Shown here: positions 45,061-55,262 of the stretch, piece by piece
Position numbering within the stretch: the stretch's first letter is position 1
How the letters are laid out: every line of letters begins with the position of its first letter
NCBI RefSeq assembly: GCF_037975245.1
Contig: NC_092571.1
Coordinates: 13,185,917-13,249,916 of the forward strand
From: Apostichopus japonicus
Taxonomy: Eukaryota > Echinodermata > Holothuroidea > Aspidochirotida > Stichopodidae
DNA: 64,000 nucleotides
Reading direction: 5' to 3'
Made by a program: the position numbers and the translations under genes
The notes under the pieces: generated by a model
Database searches by the model: none
Told to the model about the DNA's origin: nothing
The model's input: the letters and a program-made list of their open reading frames with translations, nothing else

Positions 45061-45351
45061 ACAAGAAATGACATTGCCAATTAAAATTTGCCGACATAAT
45101 GTGCACTCGTTAAATACAATGCAAGGACTTAATGTAAAGAATGTAAAAGAAACTGGCGATGCTCTCACATGCAATATCAGACTTAACATAACTCCGTGAG
45201 CATTCTACCTTAATCAGCTATGAATAATTGACGAATTTTTCCACAATGTGACGTTACATTGTAGACATTCACCTACACCTCATCAAATGCATGACTAAGT
45301 TAGACATATTTCATCTAAAGCATTTAGCAAAAGTATTAACTAGACATGACT

Positions 45352-46231
45352 GTGTCACCGAAGTGACACGGACCCAGCCATTTATCCTTTCATTGCCTTT
45401 GACCCTAAATTTGTGTATACCTCATAGACACTGGTGAAAAGCAATGCATAATGTGCTAGTCGCATTATCATAGGCATCGGAGTGATTTGACCTTTAACCC
45501 CTTAACCATAGGTTGGACGAAGAGGCCACTGTGGACAATTTTGGATGTCTGCCAAAGGTGAACATGTTGACACTGTTACTTTTGCCATTTGAGGTTGTTT
45601 GTGAATTGATCTTTCTTTGACCTTTGACCCAGAACCATAGGTTGGACGAAGAGGTCACGGTGGACATTGTTTTATGTTTGTCCAAGGCCAACACATTGAC
45701 ACTGTTACTTTTATCATTTAGCTTGTTTTATATTTGACCTTGTTTTGACTCTTGTGACCCCAAATGACCTTTAATCAAAATTTCAAAAAATAAGTTTTGT
45801 AGAGGGCTTTAAGTTTAATCATATGCACAAAACATATGATCAGGCTACGTAATCTGTAGGAGGAGTAGCGTTTTTTGTAAATTTTGCATCTTGACCTTTG
45901 ACCCCATAACCGTATGTCAGATGAAAAGGTCAATGTTGACTTTTCTTTATCTTTGGTCATAATCTACAAGATGAGATATTTAATTTTGCAATGTGAGCTT
46001 ATTCTATTTGTTTTGCACAGTTAACTATTTTGACCCTAGTGACCCCTGTGTGACCTTTGACCCCAAACTGGTCATGGCCTGAGGTACCTTTACTGTCAAT
46101 GATTCTTGTGACTAAGTTTGGTGAACCACGGTAAAGGCATATACGAGCTATAGCGATTCCTGTGACAGAGAGAAGAAGCAGAAGAAACAGTAAGATACAA
46201 GACCCAGCCCGCACTTTGTGCATGGCTGGGT
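45352..46231. repeat. Interspersed repeat with TGACCTTTGACCCC modules and terminal hairpins
   Basis: Left end: perfect hairpin GTGTCAC-CGAA-GTGACAC, then ACCCAGCCAT (45372-45381). Right end: ACCCAGCC...GGCTGGGT hairpin ending ATGGCTGGGT (46222-46231), so the 10-bp ends are inverted repeats. Inside, a module with ACCATAGGTTGGACGAAGAG and GTTGACACTGTTACTTTT is repeated at about 45486-45600 and 45600-45720. TTTGACCTTTGACCC-type strings occur repeatedly (for example near 45616, 45891 and 46049). Non-autonomous; class not assigned. Confidence 0.65.
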
Positions 46232-46599
46232 AATAAAATACTCCCGGAATAACCCTTTCGAACCAATAATAATATACTATAATAGAATATCCTGTTTACA
46301 TATAAAATCAACTATATTATAATTATCGAATTTTTGAGATGCCACAAAAACGAGATTAAAACACATAGAAGTTATCCTTAATAATTTTGCACAGACTGAG
46401 AGTAAAACTATATTTAATGTATTAATAATCTTGTTATGAGTTCACTGTTGATGCATATACAGTTAGCAGACGTATCTGATACTTGAGTGAGTAGGGGATA
46501 AAAACATTGAAATACGAACATATTATAAGCAAGACAAGTTTGAACTTAGAATACGTTACAATGTACAAACTCATAGTTACATTCGAATTACTTGTACTT

Positions 46600-46655
46600 G
46601 TTTGTAGATATGTTCATTGATGGCTATCGCCATCGGTAAAAGTATATTAAAAAGT
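46600..46655 (-). pseudogene. Decayed transmembrane exon
   Basis: Codon-by-codon alignment with 41147-41231: ATACTTTTACCGATGGCGAT, AGCCATC and ATCTACAAACAAGTAC match ATACTCGTCGTCTCTGTGAT, AGCCATC and GTCTACAGGTAAGTAC. The donor GT has become CA and the hydrophobic run is broken. It suggests a duplicated exon set upstream of 41 kb. Confidence 0.5.
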
Positions 46656-47205
46656 AAAAAATGGCATATCAGACCTTGTTTTGAACTGCATGGACTGCTT
46701 TTTTATAAGTTTTTATTTTATTTTTATTCGTTTAAAGTGATAGTGTATGTCGTAAATTTAAAAACTACCAGCCCTACCGACGGAGGAATTATTCAAAATA
46801 TGATACTAAAATTATCAGTATCCTACGAAATATAATTTTAAGTGATGAGTCAAAAATATATTCGATTCCGATCCACAAATATTCCACACATTTCATTTCT
46901 TTGTTTTTCTCCATAAATTAAGAAAGAACAAGAAATATCAATGAAATTTGGTATAATAAAACATAAATCAATATCATCTCACAAAGTTGTTCTACGGAGT
47001 ACTAAGCGTTTTATGATTGGTACCTGCATTCTTTTGTTCCGTTCAGTTACAACAGTTTACTTGGCCAATATTTCCGGTATTTTATCCAGCCAACTCCTCC
47101 CTTTCCATACAAAGTATGTGTATTGCCACTTAAAGCAGACAAGATATGAAAATGGTAAGACACCGGTGACCTAGAACGCTGGAAGCAGATAACGGTATGG
47201 CTTAC

Positions 47206-47986
47206 CTGGATATGTCTTTGGAAATTCCCAAGCACAACTATCAGAGAAACCTGTGATGGACATGAAGTGTAAGTTTCCCTGGGTAGCCAAACAGCCCACT
47301 GTTGAATTACCACTACACGAGGAAATATAAATCTTTAACACATTATCATTACCGTCACGTGAATAATGCTTCTTAAAACTACAGTCTTTTGGTTCAATAA
47401 CGTGCAAGTCTACAACTGGATATGCGTCTGAAATGGAACATGTCAGTTCAAATTTATAGTCATTATTCGGATGTAAAGTTAGATTTTTCCTTTCACATAG
47501 GAGAGGTGAAGGAGGATGATAAATGGTAAACAGACGGTAAGTGTGTTGAACGAGAAGTATGTTATTGACATAATCGAACAATGACACATGGTAGGTTCCA
47601 GCATCTTCCGGTTTCAGGTTTAGGATTGAAAAACCAAAGTCATAAAAGTACGATGGATAATCTCCGTGTGAGTATTCTACTTGAAATAAATAACGATTGA
47701 CTGTATGATCATCATCATCCAACCAGAACAGCTCAGTGTAAGCAAAAGTACGGGTAGATGTTTCTCCGGTGTGGGCCATCTCGGTGAAGTTCAACTCTAA
47801 TCGAAATATATATATATATGGAAAGGAAATATCTCGAAAGGCAAAGTCACATCCTACAACCGAATAGCAGTCTGTTGATCTGAAAGCTGGTCCATCTTGA
47901 CAATAAAAATCACCATCGGTACACTTGGAATATGACATTAACAAAAATACAACAAAGAAGAAAACAGAAAAATGTAAAATCTTCAT
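47206..47986 (-). CDS. Ig-superfamily receptor, two-domain exon (leader + V-like + C2-like)
   Basis: This is the best-preserved family member with 47-kb-type sequence: 260 codons in one exon. Leader 1-20 (SVFFFVVFLLMSYS); cysteines C22, C29, C40, C46; NFTEM; TVNRYLFQVEY; FGFSILNLKPEDAGTYHVSL with Val134 at the F-strand Cys position; linker VQHTYRLFTIYHPPSPLLC; then a C2-like domain with LTCSISDAYPVVDLHVI, SSCSGNSTVGCLATQ and DSCAWEFPKTYPG. It ends in phase 1 at GTAAGCC. The intact TM exon at 41147-41231 is phase-compatible and lies 6 kb downstream. It is the closest relative of the relics at 20.99 and 38.5-40.3 kb. Binding partner unknown. Confidence 0.8.
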
Positions 47987-48117
47987 TATTAAAGACTTCT
48001 TATCTTTACAATGTTTACGCTGTTCGTTATAACAACCGTTGATTAGCTCTGCAATGTAGTCTCCTTTCGATAGAAACCAATAGTAGACAGTGGGTATTCT
48101 AGAAGAGATTAAGGTTC

Positions 48118-48127
48118 GTGCGCATGC
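48118..48127. promoter_or_regulatory. NRF1-like site GTGCGCATGC
   Basis: About 135 bp upstream of the ATG at 47986, comparable in position to the related sites upstream of three other Ig genes. Inferred shared promoter element. Confidence 0.4.
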
Positions 48128-48469
48128 TCGGAAGCGCTCAAAACATGGTATATCACTATAGCCACGCGTCTAAGATCGCCGTTTTCGTCTTTTCAATGAA
48201 TTTATTTATTTTCCAACGTATTCGTCTGAGCCTCTTTCGTTAACATGAAGGTTTCCTGATGTGAAGTGGTTGGTAGTTGTAGTTACTATGGAAAATTGAA
48301 ACAAGGATGGCATCTTACTTACACATATTTGACACAATTCCTAGAACATCCGGGTTCTTTTCATACATGTCAGCAGTTATTTCCATGATAATAAACTGAA
48401 ATCAGTTTACTCAGAACTACCTGTCATCGCTTTTAAAAGACCCAGCAACCAACGGGATATTTTAGTTTG

Positions 48470-49210
48470 GGCATCTTTTCGGGATGACACCCCACCAAGG
48501 GAAAGCAAAATAGAAATTACAGGATCATCGCCCTATACGCAAAATTGCAAAACGTGTCGATTCGACTGGGGCCTTTCAGAGCAACTAAACCAAACGCACG
48601 GTCCAAATTCGGCACAAAATTAACTGCCTATCCAAAAATATCAGTTACCTCATCTACTGCAATATTTGTAACTTACATTACGTTGGAGAGTAAAAACCAC
48701 TCTAAAAATGAGAATGACACATAGATCGGCGATCAAAACAAAAAAGATCAACCAACCTGTTGCAAATCACTTCAATCTCCAAAATCATTCAATTCAGAAT
48801 TTGCGTGTTATTGCCATCGACCAAAACGATTCTTGGACAGATAAATCTAGGAAGGGAACAAAAAATTTTTGGGAACAAAACCTAAAGACCACGGCACCAT
48901 TCGGTTTAAACATCAGAAACGATTTGCCGTCCCAGATAAACCAAAACAATTCCTTTGCAATGACGACGGAATTTGATTAAAATAATCCGACGCGGATAAA
49001 AACTAATCCGAATTTCTAAAACTTCTTCTCCATTCAGCAGAAATCAGTAAGTCGCTTTGACTCTACAAGAATGCCGACAATGTTCTCTATAAAATAGTTT
49101 CCATTCCTGCTACTCCTTGTCACTTTCGGTGATCATGCACTGAAGAAGATCTAGTTTTGCTCGAAAACTCAACAAAAACCAAACATTGATCCAAACTCGA
49201 GATCCAGCCT
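48470..49210 (+). mobile_element. Penelope-like element, C-terminal (GIY-YIG region) remnant
   Basis: Frames read CKTCRFDWGL, TYITLESKNHS, QPVANHFNLQNHSIQNLRVI and TAPFGLNIRNDLP. The Cys-pair, the P-V-A-x-H-F-N-x-x-N-H-S block and the terminal P-x-G-L-N motif follow Penelope-like endonuclease tails. The YIG residues are lost. The 3' end has CACTGAAGAAGATC...CTCGAAAACT, similar to the TGAAGAAG...TCGAAA tail common in such elements. 5'-truncated and broken. Confidence 0.6.
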
Positions 49211-49255
49211 TTCTCTAAATGCAGCATAATTGTTTAGCAGTTTTTTCGTTATTCC

Positions 49256-49386
49256 TATATATATATATATATGCATGTAGTTTTATTTTCAAGTCATTCT
49301 CACAGTATTGTGATATATATAGATATAGATATATGGATAGATAGATATATATATAGAAATATAGATATAGAGATATATAGATATAA
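49256..49386. repeat. AT/AGAT microsatellite
   Basis: (AT)n at 49256-49272 and ATAG/ATATAG runs at 49311-49386. Confidence 0.9.
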
Positions 49387-51470
49387 AGTTGCTTGACAGG
49401 AGGGAAATGCAATACATTTTTGAAAAAACAAGTCCTTCAATATTTTGTTATATGTCTCATGTACCGATTTGTGATTTTTTTTTATCTACATCCAAATCTT
49501 TGACTTTCTTGTAACAGACTGTTGAGGAAGGCAGTATTTCGCTAGTTATATATTTCTCCATACCCTTAACAACGGGTAGAGCAGTTACATGTTTGCCCTC
49601 TTCTTCCTCTGCGATTCCTCCCGTCACGTGACGTTAACTATTACGCAATAGTACTTGTTACTAATTTCTACCCCTTTTGAGAAGGAAAATGGACGCGGAA
49701 TTAGATTTCCCTTGACCTTTAAGTAGCTCCTGTAGGCATACATGTGACTTGGAAAATAAAACCAAGACATATTAGACAGGAAAAGAAAACGATGGTTCAA
49801 TATTTTAAAATAAGAGTTGTTGGGCTCCCGGAATACATTCCGAGAAGCCATCATTGTATATCGTTAGTACTGGTAGTATTCAATATATTAGATTTATGAG
49901 TAATATACGTTATTGTTGACTCATAGCAGTTGTTTGTTCTCTTTTATCCAGGATGACGTTATTTGACAAGTTGCTCTTGAAAATTTCAGTTAAAAAGAAA
50001 AAAATCAGTGACTCATTACTTTACGAATTACATTGGTTGTTTTGGTACAAAAGAGGCAAGGGGGAAGGAAATTACAAGCTGAACGAGAAAGATAGAATGT
50101 TCTTTAAAATAATTCCAAAAATCGACGCTTTTCACAATGATATGCTAGAAAGAAAATGAGAACATTTTGTACTTAATCGCGATGGACTGAACAAATTGAA
50201 AGAACCTTCAACGAACAGAATTTATACTAAAACCAAAAGGCAGAAATATACAGTGACCATGTGAAGACGAGGCTGAATGAAACCATATGCAGTAGATGTG
50301 AAATAGACGTAAACACTTAAGAGAATATAGATGATTCTAACTGTTATTAATTTTGTTGTTGCTTATAATTATATTTCACATTGAAATTCATATACCCTCT
50401 TTGTCCTTCTTTATGCCCTTGTCGATTGCTTTACAAATTAGCCTGACAATAACAAATATGATATAAGGAGTGAGACGTCAGATTACCAGAATACACTACC
50501 CACTTACTGAACAAGGATAATGGGTTTTAAATTGCCTATCGAATTTTACTTTACAGAAATCGTACGTAGTTAAATTTTAAGTGGTGAGTGCTGGGAGATC
50601 ATAATACTGATAAAAGTAAATATAGAACTTACTAACTGACAATGTATTGCAGGTCCCTCCACATCATGGATGTTAACTGAATATTGTAGATATTTTCTTA
50701 TAGTAAACGTAGAGAAAAGAATGTCGCTCATTCCAATATTATTTAAATATGCCATGAACTCACCCTTAATGTTTGCAAATTCGATACACACCAAAACCCA
50801 CACAAATGACAACAGTCCAATTTCCATACAAGAACATGTTGCCTCAACTAAGTCAATACATCAATCATTAAAGACCATTGGCACTTCCCTCATTTTATAT
50901 TAATACTTGCTAAAGTTTCAACTTTCTATAGGCTCTTAGGTCAATGCCTATATGAATCCTGCAATGGTGTCGTAAATTTGCTGTATCTAACAATATATGT
51001 TATAGCATTCTATGTTCTAATATAGCTTATATTCGTCACACTGCATGCGGTTTTCCGTTCCTTAAAATTACATATGAAGACTATGAATCAACATTGTACT
51101 AACGTACTCCTGTGTTTGTACGGTAATGGAGCTTATGGTCAGGAAAAAGAAGTCCCTTGACCACACCCACCAGCCCACTGACTTCGGAGCAACGCGTGCA
51201 AGGAAACACTTTGAAAGAGCTAAAAGTCATATTGGGTTAAAATTGTGTACTCTAATAATAACAGGGAACTAGCAGTTAGAAAAGTACATTGCTTGTGTTG
51301 TTGCGATTTAGTATTCCCAAATTGTTTTAGTCTGAAACATTTTCTAAGTGAGTGGGTTAATTTCATATGTTAGGCGATGTCTTAAAAAATGATGAATAGA
51401 CAGTTTTCTCTTTCAAAGCATTTGCGTACACGGTTAATAAAATAAATGACAAAATACTCACATGGATTAC
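49387..51470. other. Intergenic; start of segmental duplication copy B
   Basis: From about 50816 the sequence matches copy A (21984 onward). 50570-50827 has a minus-strand open reading starting with a leader-like hydrophobic segment (EIGLLSFVWVLVCIEFANIKG), with a possible GTAAGT donor near 50627. It resembles no family I know and is not conserved in copy A beyond its first codons, so I do not call it a gene. Confidence 0.45.
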
Positions 51471-52302
51471 TTTTAGAGATGTTAAATTCACATCTGTCCG
51501 AATACTGCGGTGTAGTAAGAGACGCCATCGTTTCCTGTGTAGCCGTGCATCCAACAGTTGAGTTCTCATCACAAGACGTAATGTCAACAGAAAGCTCTTG
51601 AGTACCGTTATTATCTGTGTAATGTTTCTGAAAATCACATCCCTCGGGCTCAATCATTTCCAGATTTATCGGTGGAAACCCGTTTGTTATTGAACAAGAT
51701 ATAGTTATGTGGTAAGAGCCAGATGGGGATGAGGAGGGGCCTTGACAAACAAGAGGTGTAGGAGGCTGGTAGACTGTAAAGAGATGATAGGTGTGATGAG
51801 AGTAAAGTGTATACGGAGAGTTATCATCAGTCAATGACAGATGATAAGTACCGGAATCCTGTCGTTGAAGGTTCAAGATGGAGAAAGAGAAATCAACCTT
51901 AGTAACTTCAGGCCAGTCGTAGGATAGATCTTCCTCGATATAGTCTACTTTTACTTGAAATAAATATCGATTGACTGTCTGATTCAGTCTTCTTTGTATA
52001 CCATTGTAGGAGTAAGTTCCTTTAGATGGAACGTCTCCATTAGTACGTCCAGTAAAGTTCATTGCTACTCGCAAACCATATACATATATAGATCCATATA
52101 TGGTTTTGATATATAATTCAATATTGTCTTCATTAACTTGAATATCCGGGAACGAGAAGTCACAAGCTAGCATAGCGTAGCATTCCTTTGAATTTATTGT
52201 TTGTCCTTCTGTGCAGTGATAGTTACAACCGATTACGTTACAAGTATATAATACCAGGAAGATGGCAAGATGAAAGAACTTTGAAACAATGAAACCATCC
52301 AT
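51471..52302 (-). CDS. Ig-superfamily receptor, two-domain exon (leader + V-like + C2-like)
   Basis: An open 277-codon exon. Leader FHLAIFLVLYTCNVIG, Cys cluster CNYHCTEGQTINSKECYAML-AC, DFSFPDIQVNEDNIELY, LNQTVNRYLFQVKVDYIEED, FSFSILNLQRQDSGTYHLSL (Leu at the F-strand Cys position), linker HTYHLFTVYQPPTPLVC. The C2-like domain has ISCSITNGFPPINLEMIEP, TSCDENSTVGCTATQ and RCEFNIS. It ends in phase 1 at GTAATC; reading on gives only intronic residues to a stop at 51382. The linker contains an embedded acceptor-like CTCTTTACAG, a possible intron-loss scar. NRF1-like site 115 bp upstream of the ATG. The copy-A partner (26692-27134) is deleted. Confidence 0.8.
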
Positions 52303-52413
52303 GTTTTAATAACTAACGACTTTTAAAGTTGCCAAACGTCGCAGACGTGCGTTTGTGCCTATATTTGTATGAAAACTCATATAGCCTAGAGATAGAAAGT
52401 GATCTTTGTTACA

Positions 52414-52425
52414 ACGCGCATGCGT
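52414..52425. promoter_or_regulatory. NRF1-like site ACGCGCATGCGT
   Basis: Near-palindromic, about 115 bp upstream of the ATG at 52302, duplicated at 27210-27221. Confidence 0.5.
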
Positions 52426-53694
52426 TAATTCCTTTCAACTGTGCCTGTCTGGAAAATATATTTCCGACGTGACAACATGCACGCACGAGTGTGTGTCGAA
52501 TTTTACACATCGCTTTGATTGTTGTATTTTTAACTTGAGCAGTTATATTAGCTAAGAAGTAGGCTAATGATTTTAATATAACATTGTTATTTAATGACAA
52601 ACATATTTGTTGAAGGGTGAGTGGAGTGGGAGAAAAAACAGAGAATGAGAATGCAACGTGGAGCTTAAAATGAAGCACTGACAGGGCATCAGCATATAGA
52701 CATTATCTTCATCATGTTAAAGTGATACATTTATCAAAAACGGAATGACTGTACCTGAAAGTGATGATGCTCTCACGTGAAACCTTGAACTTAAATCGTT
52801 AGCATTCTATTTTAATCTGCTCTGGTGACCTGACGAGTGAATTCAAAATGTGATGCAACAGTGTAGATAAGAGCTTATCAGCAATTGAAGGCTAAAGTAT
52901 CATCTTCCAAATGAGGTATTAACACCAAATCCGGATTTACTATTATGTTGTTTTTTTGTTTTTTTTTGGGCTTTATATTTCACGACCAGGGGAATTAATA
53001 TATTCATGGTTCTCGATCATCCGCATCGAATTACTTTTAGTGTTACTTTATCACAGTTTAAATGCAACAGGCTCGTGGATTCATATGGTAGGAAGATTAG
53101 TAAAACGCCACTTACAAATGTTAAGCCTTTATTTACCTTCCCTTCAATATTGAATAATTTATGGAATATAATTAATCACATTGTTCATTGTGCCGTTATC
53201 GGGTAGCTTATATTTACTATGCACACCTCGATAACGAGAGTCCCAGCCGGCTTAGAACTCAATTCGTTTTCAAAGAATATTGCAAAACTTTGTCAAAGAA
53301 CTGAACATCAGTCTCCATTTCGATGGTCCTCTAACCCACCTTATCTAATAACCATCCGTATATAATGGTAGTTCTATAATGTGGAAATATATTCAAATTC
53401 ACTTCAGAAAACGAAAAAAACACATGATGCCATCCTTGTTAAGGAATAGTTAAAGTGGTTTCTTATGAAACTGTATTTTTCGCAAACATCTAATCATTTG
53501 GATATTTCTGTCCGTTTTTTTTTCAATCAAAGTAACTTCTTACATCAATGCATGTAAGGAATTTTAACATTTACAGTCACGTTTTGCCAGATGTTTTAAT
53601 GATTTTGATTACTCTGAACATGTGTCTCTAACACTCGACGGCTTTTATTCATACATAGATAGGTATGAGTAGATAAATGTTAGGTAGAGCTTAC

Positions 53695-54072
53695 CAAATA
53701 GACGGATATTTAGGATTGAGAAATCAAAGTTAAAAAAGCGATCCCGATGGTCACGATAAAGGTATTCAATTTAGAATAGATAACGATCATAAGTAAGATC
53801 CTCATTCCGCCAGAACATTCCAGAGTAAAGAAATGGAGCTCGAAGAATATCATCATCGGTAGCCAGCTCGGTGAAGTTCAAATCTAATCTATATAAATAT
53901 ATATGGAAATGAAATATTTGGAAACGATAAGTCACAGTCTACTACCACATAACAGTCTGTTGAATTTACTGTAGGTCCATCTTGACAGTGAGAAACACAA
54001 TCAGTATCTTCCGAAAATGAAAATGTGATCAGAAAAATTAAAAAAACAATGTAAAACAGGTACAAATCCCAT
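53695..54072 (-). pseudogene. Ig first-exon pseudogene (copy-B partner of 28189-28669)
   Basis: The ATG (54072, in TATCGATATGG context) is followed by MGFVPVLHCFF, then a frameshift in a T run inside the leader. The other frame resumes with TFSFSEDTDC and HCQDGPTVNSTDCYVVV-DCDL. A second break follows SFPYIFI. The F-G region (DDAGTY... to VLQHTY) is deleted, joining ISQS-ILNI directly to RLFG. The donor GTAAGC survives. Confidence 0.75.
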
Positions 54073-54099
54073 ATCGATAGATCGCGGTATTGTGACAAT

Positions 54100-55262
54100 T
54101 ATTCACAGTAAATATGATGCATTTATTGCAAAACTTCGCGCATCTGTCTGTAAAGCGAGGAGCGCTGTTTATGAATCAAAACAAGGAGTCGTTCTTAAGA
54201 AACACCCGTGCATTCGCACATGTGTGTGTTTTCATTTGAATAATATATGTGCTGATTCAAAATGAAAATGACCAGCCTGACAATGATTTTATTTATGGCT
54301 ACGTGACAATAAAAATGTATTTAACTTGTAGTTTCGAGAGAAGGAAGTCGGCTGATGTCTGTAGTTTTTTAATAACGTTTTAACTTGTAATCTTACTGAG
54401 TGGATGCAAAGCAGTTGAAATCGCTCGGATGATTTTATTTTATGCAAGTCAAACATGTATTGAATTACCTGTGTCTGCATTACTGTAAGAAATTATAATG
54501 CGTTAAGCGTTTAAAGTATGCAATTGATTGTCGAGTCTCGTAAATATTACATAGTGACTATCTAACTTAACCAGATTCGCCACTGAATGAGTTGTTATAC
54601 GTATCTATTAAAGACAGAAACATATCTTTGAGGCTAAAATGAGGAATCCTTTGACGCAAGTTTTTCTATTTCAACAACTTTATATCGTACCGATTATTAC
54701 TCAAAATAAGATGATTGTAAGTAATCAAGGGGAGACAACCCTCATAGACTTTAGCAAACATTGTCCTTTTTTTTTACAGTCGTACACAGTAGGCAACGCA
54801 GGTAATTGTAGCCATATATTGTAATATTTTAGAAAGAATGTTTCATATGTTTTTCTTTTAGTTTCCAAAGTTTCCAACATGGTTAAACAATATTATCATG
54901 TATGTGGGACTTACAAACCGACCATTTGGTTGCACAGTTTTTCTTCTACAATTCAATGCTTTGGCCGAATGATCCAACAACGATGTGGAGTGCATCCTGA
55001 GCAGAGAGAAGTGAAGTGCGGGAAGCTACTCGTCCAGGGGGTGGGTTGTATCTTCCATGCAGCCCCTGCCTCCCGTCCCGCCAACCCAGAACACTTTTCA
55101 ATGAATTTGATGACTATTAAAAATAATAGCCGAAAGAACCCTATGAATATCACGTGGTTTGAAGTGGAGATCTCGTTCATGACAATAGTCCATCATTAAT
55201 CGATCACAACTTTGTTACGTCATTTTAGATGTTACAATTTAAAACAAAAAAGATTCTAAATT
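54100..55262. other. Duplicated intergenic block
   Basis: Matches 28700-29800 in copy A. No independent coding evidence. Confidence 0.5.

Noticed and set aside
50570-50827. Leader-like ORF with possible donor
   Set aside because: Lacks the family Cys cluster and V motifs, and is not maintained in the duplicated copy A.
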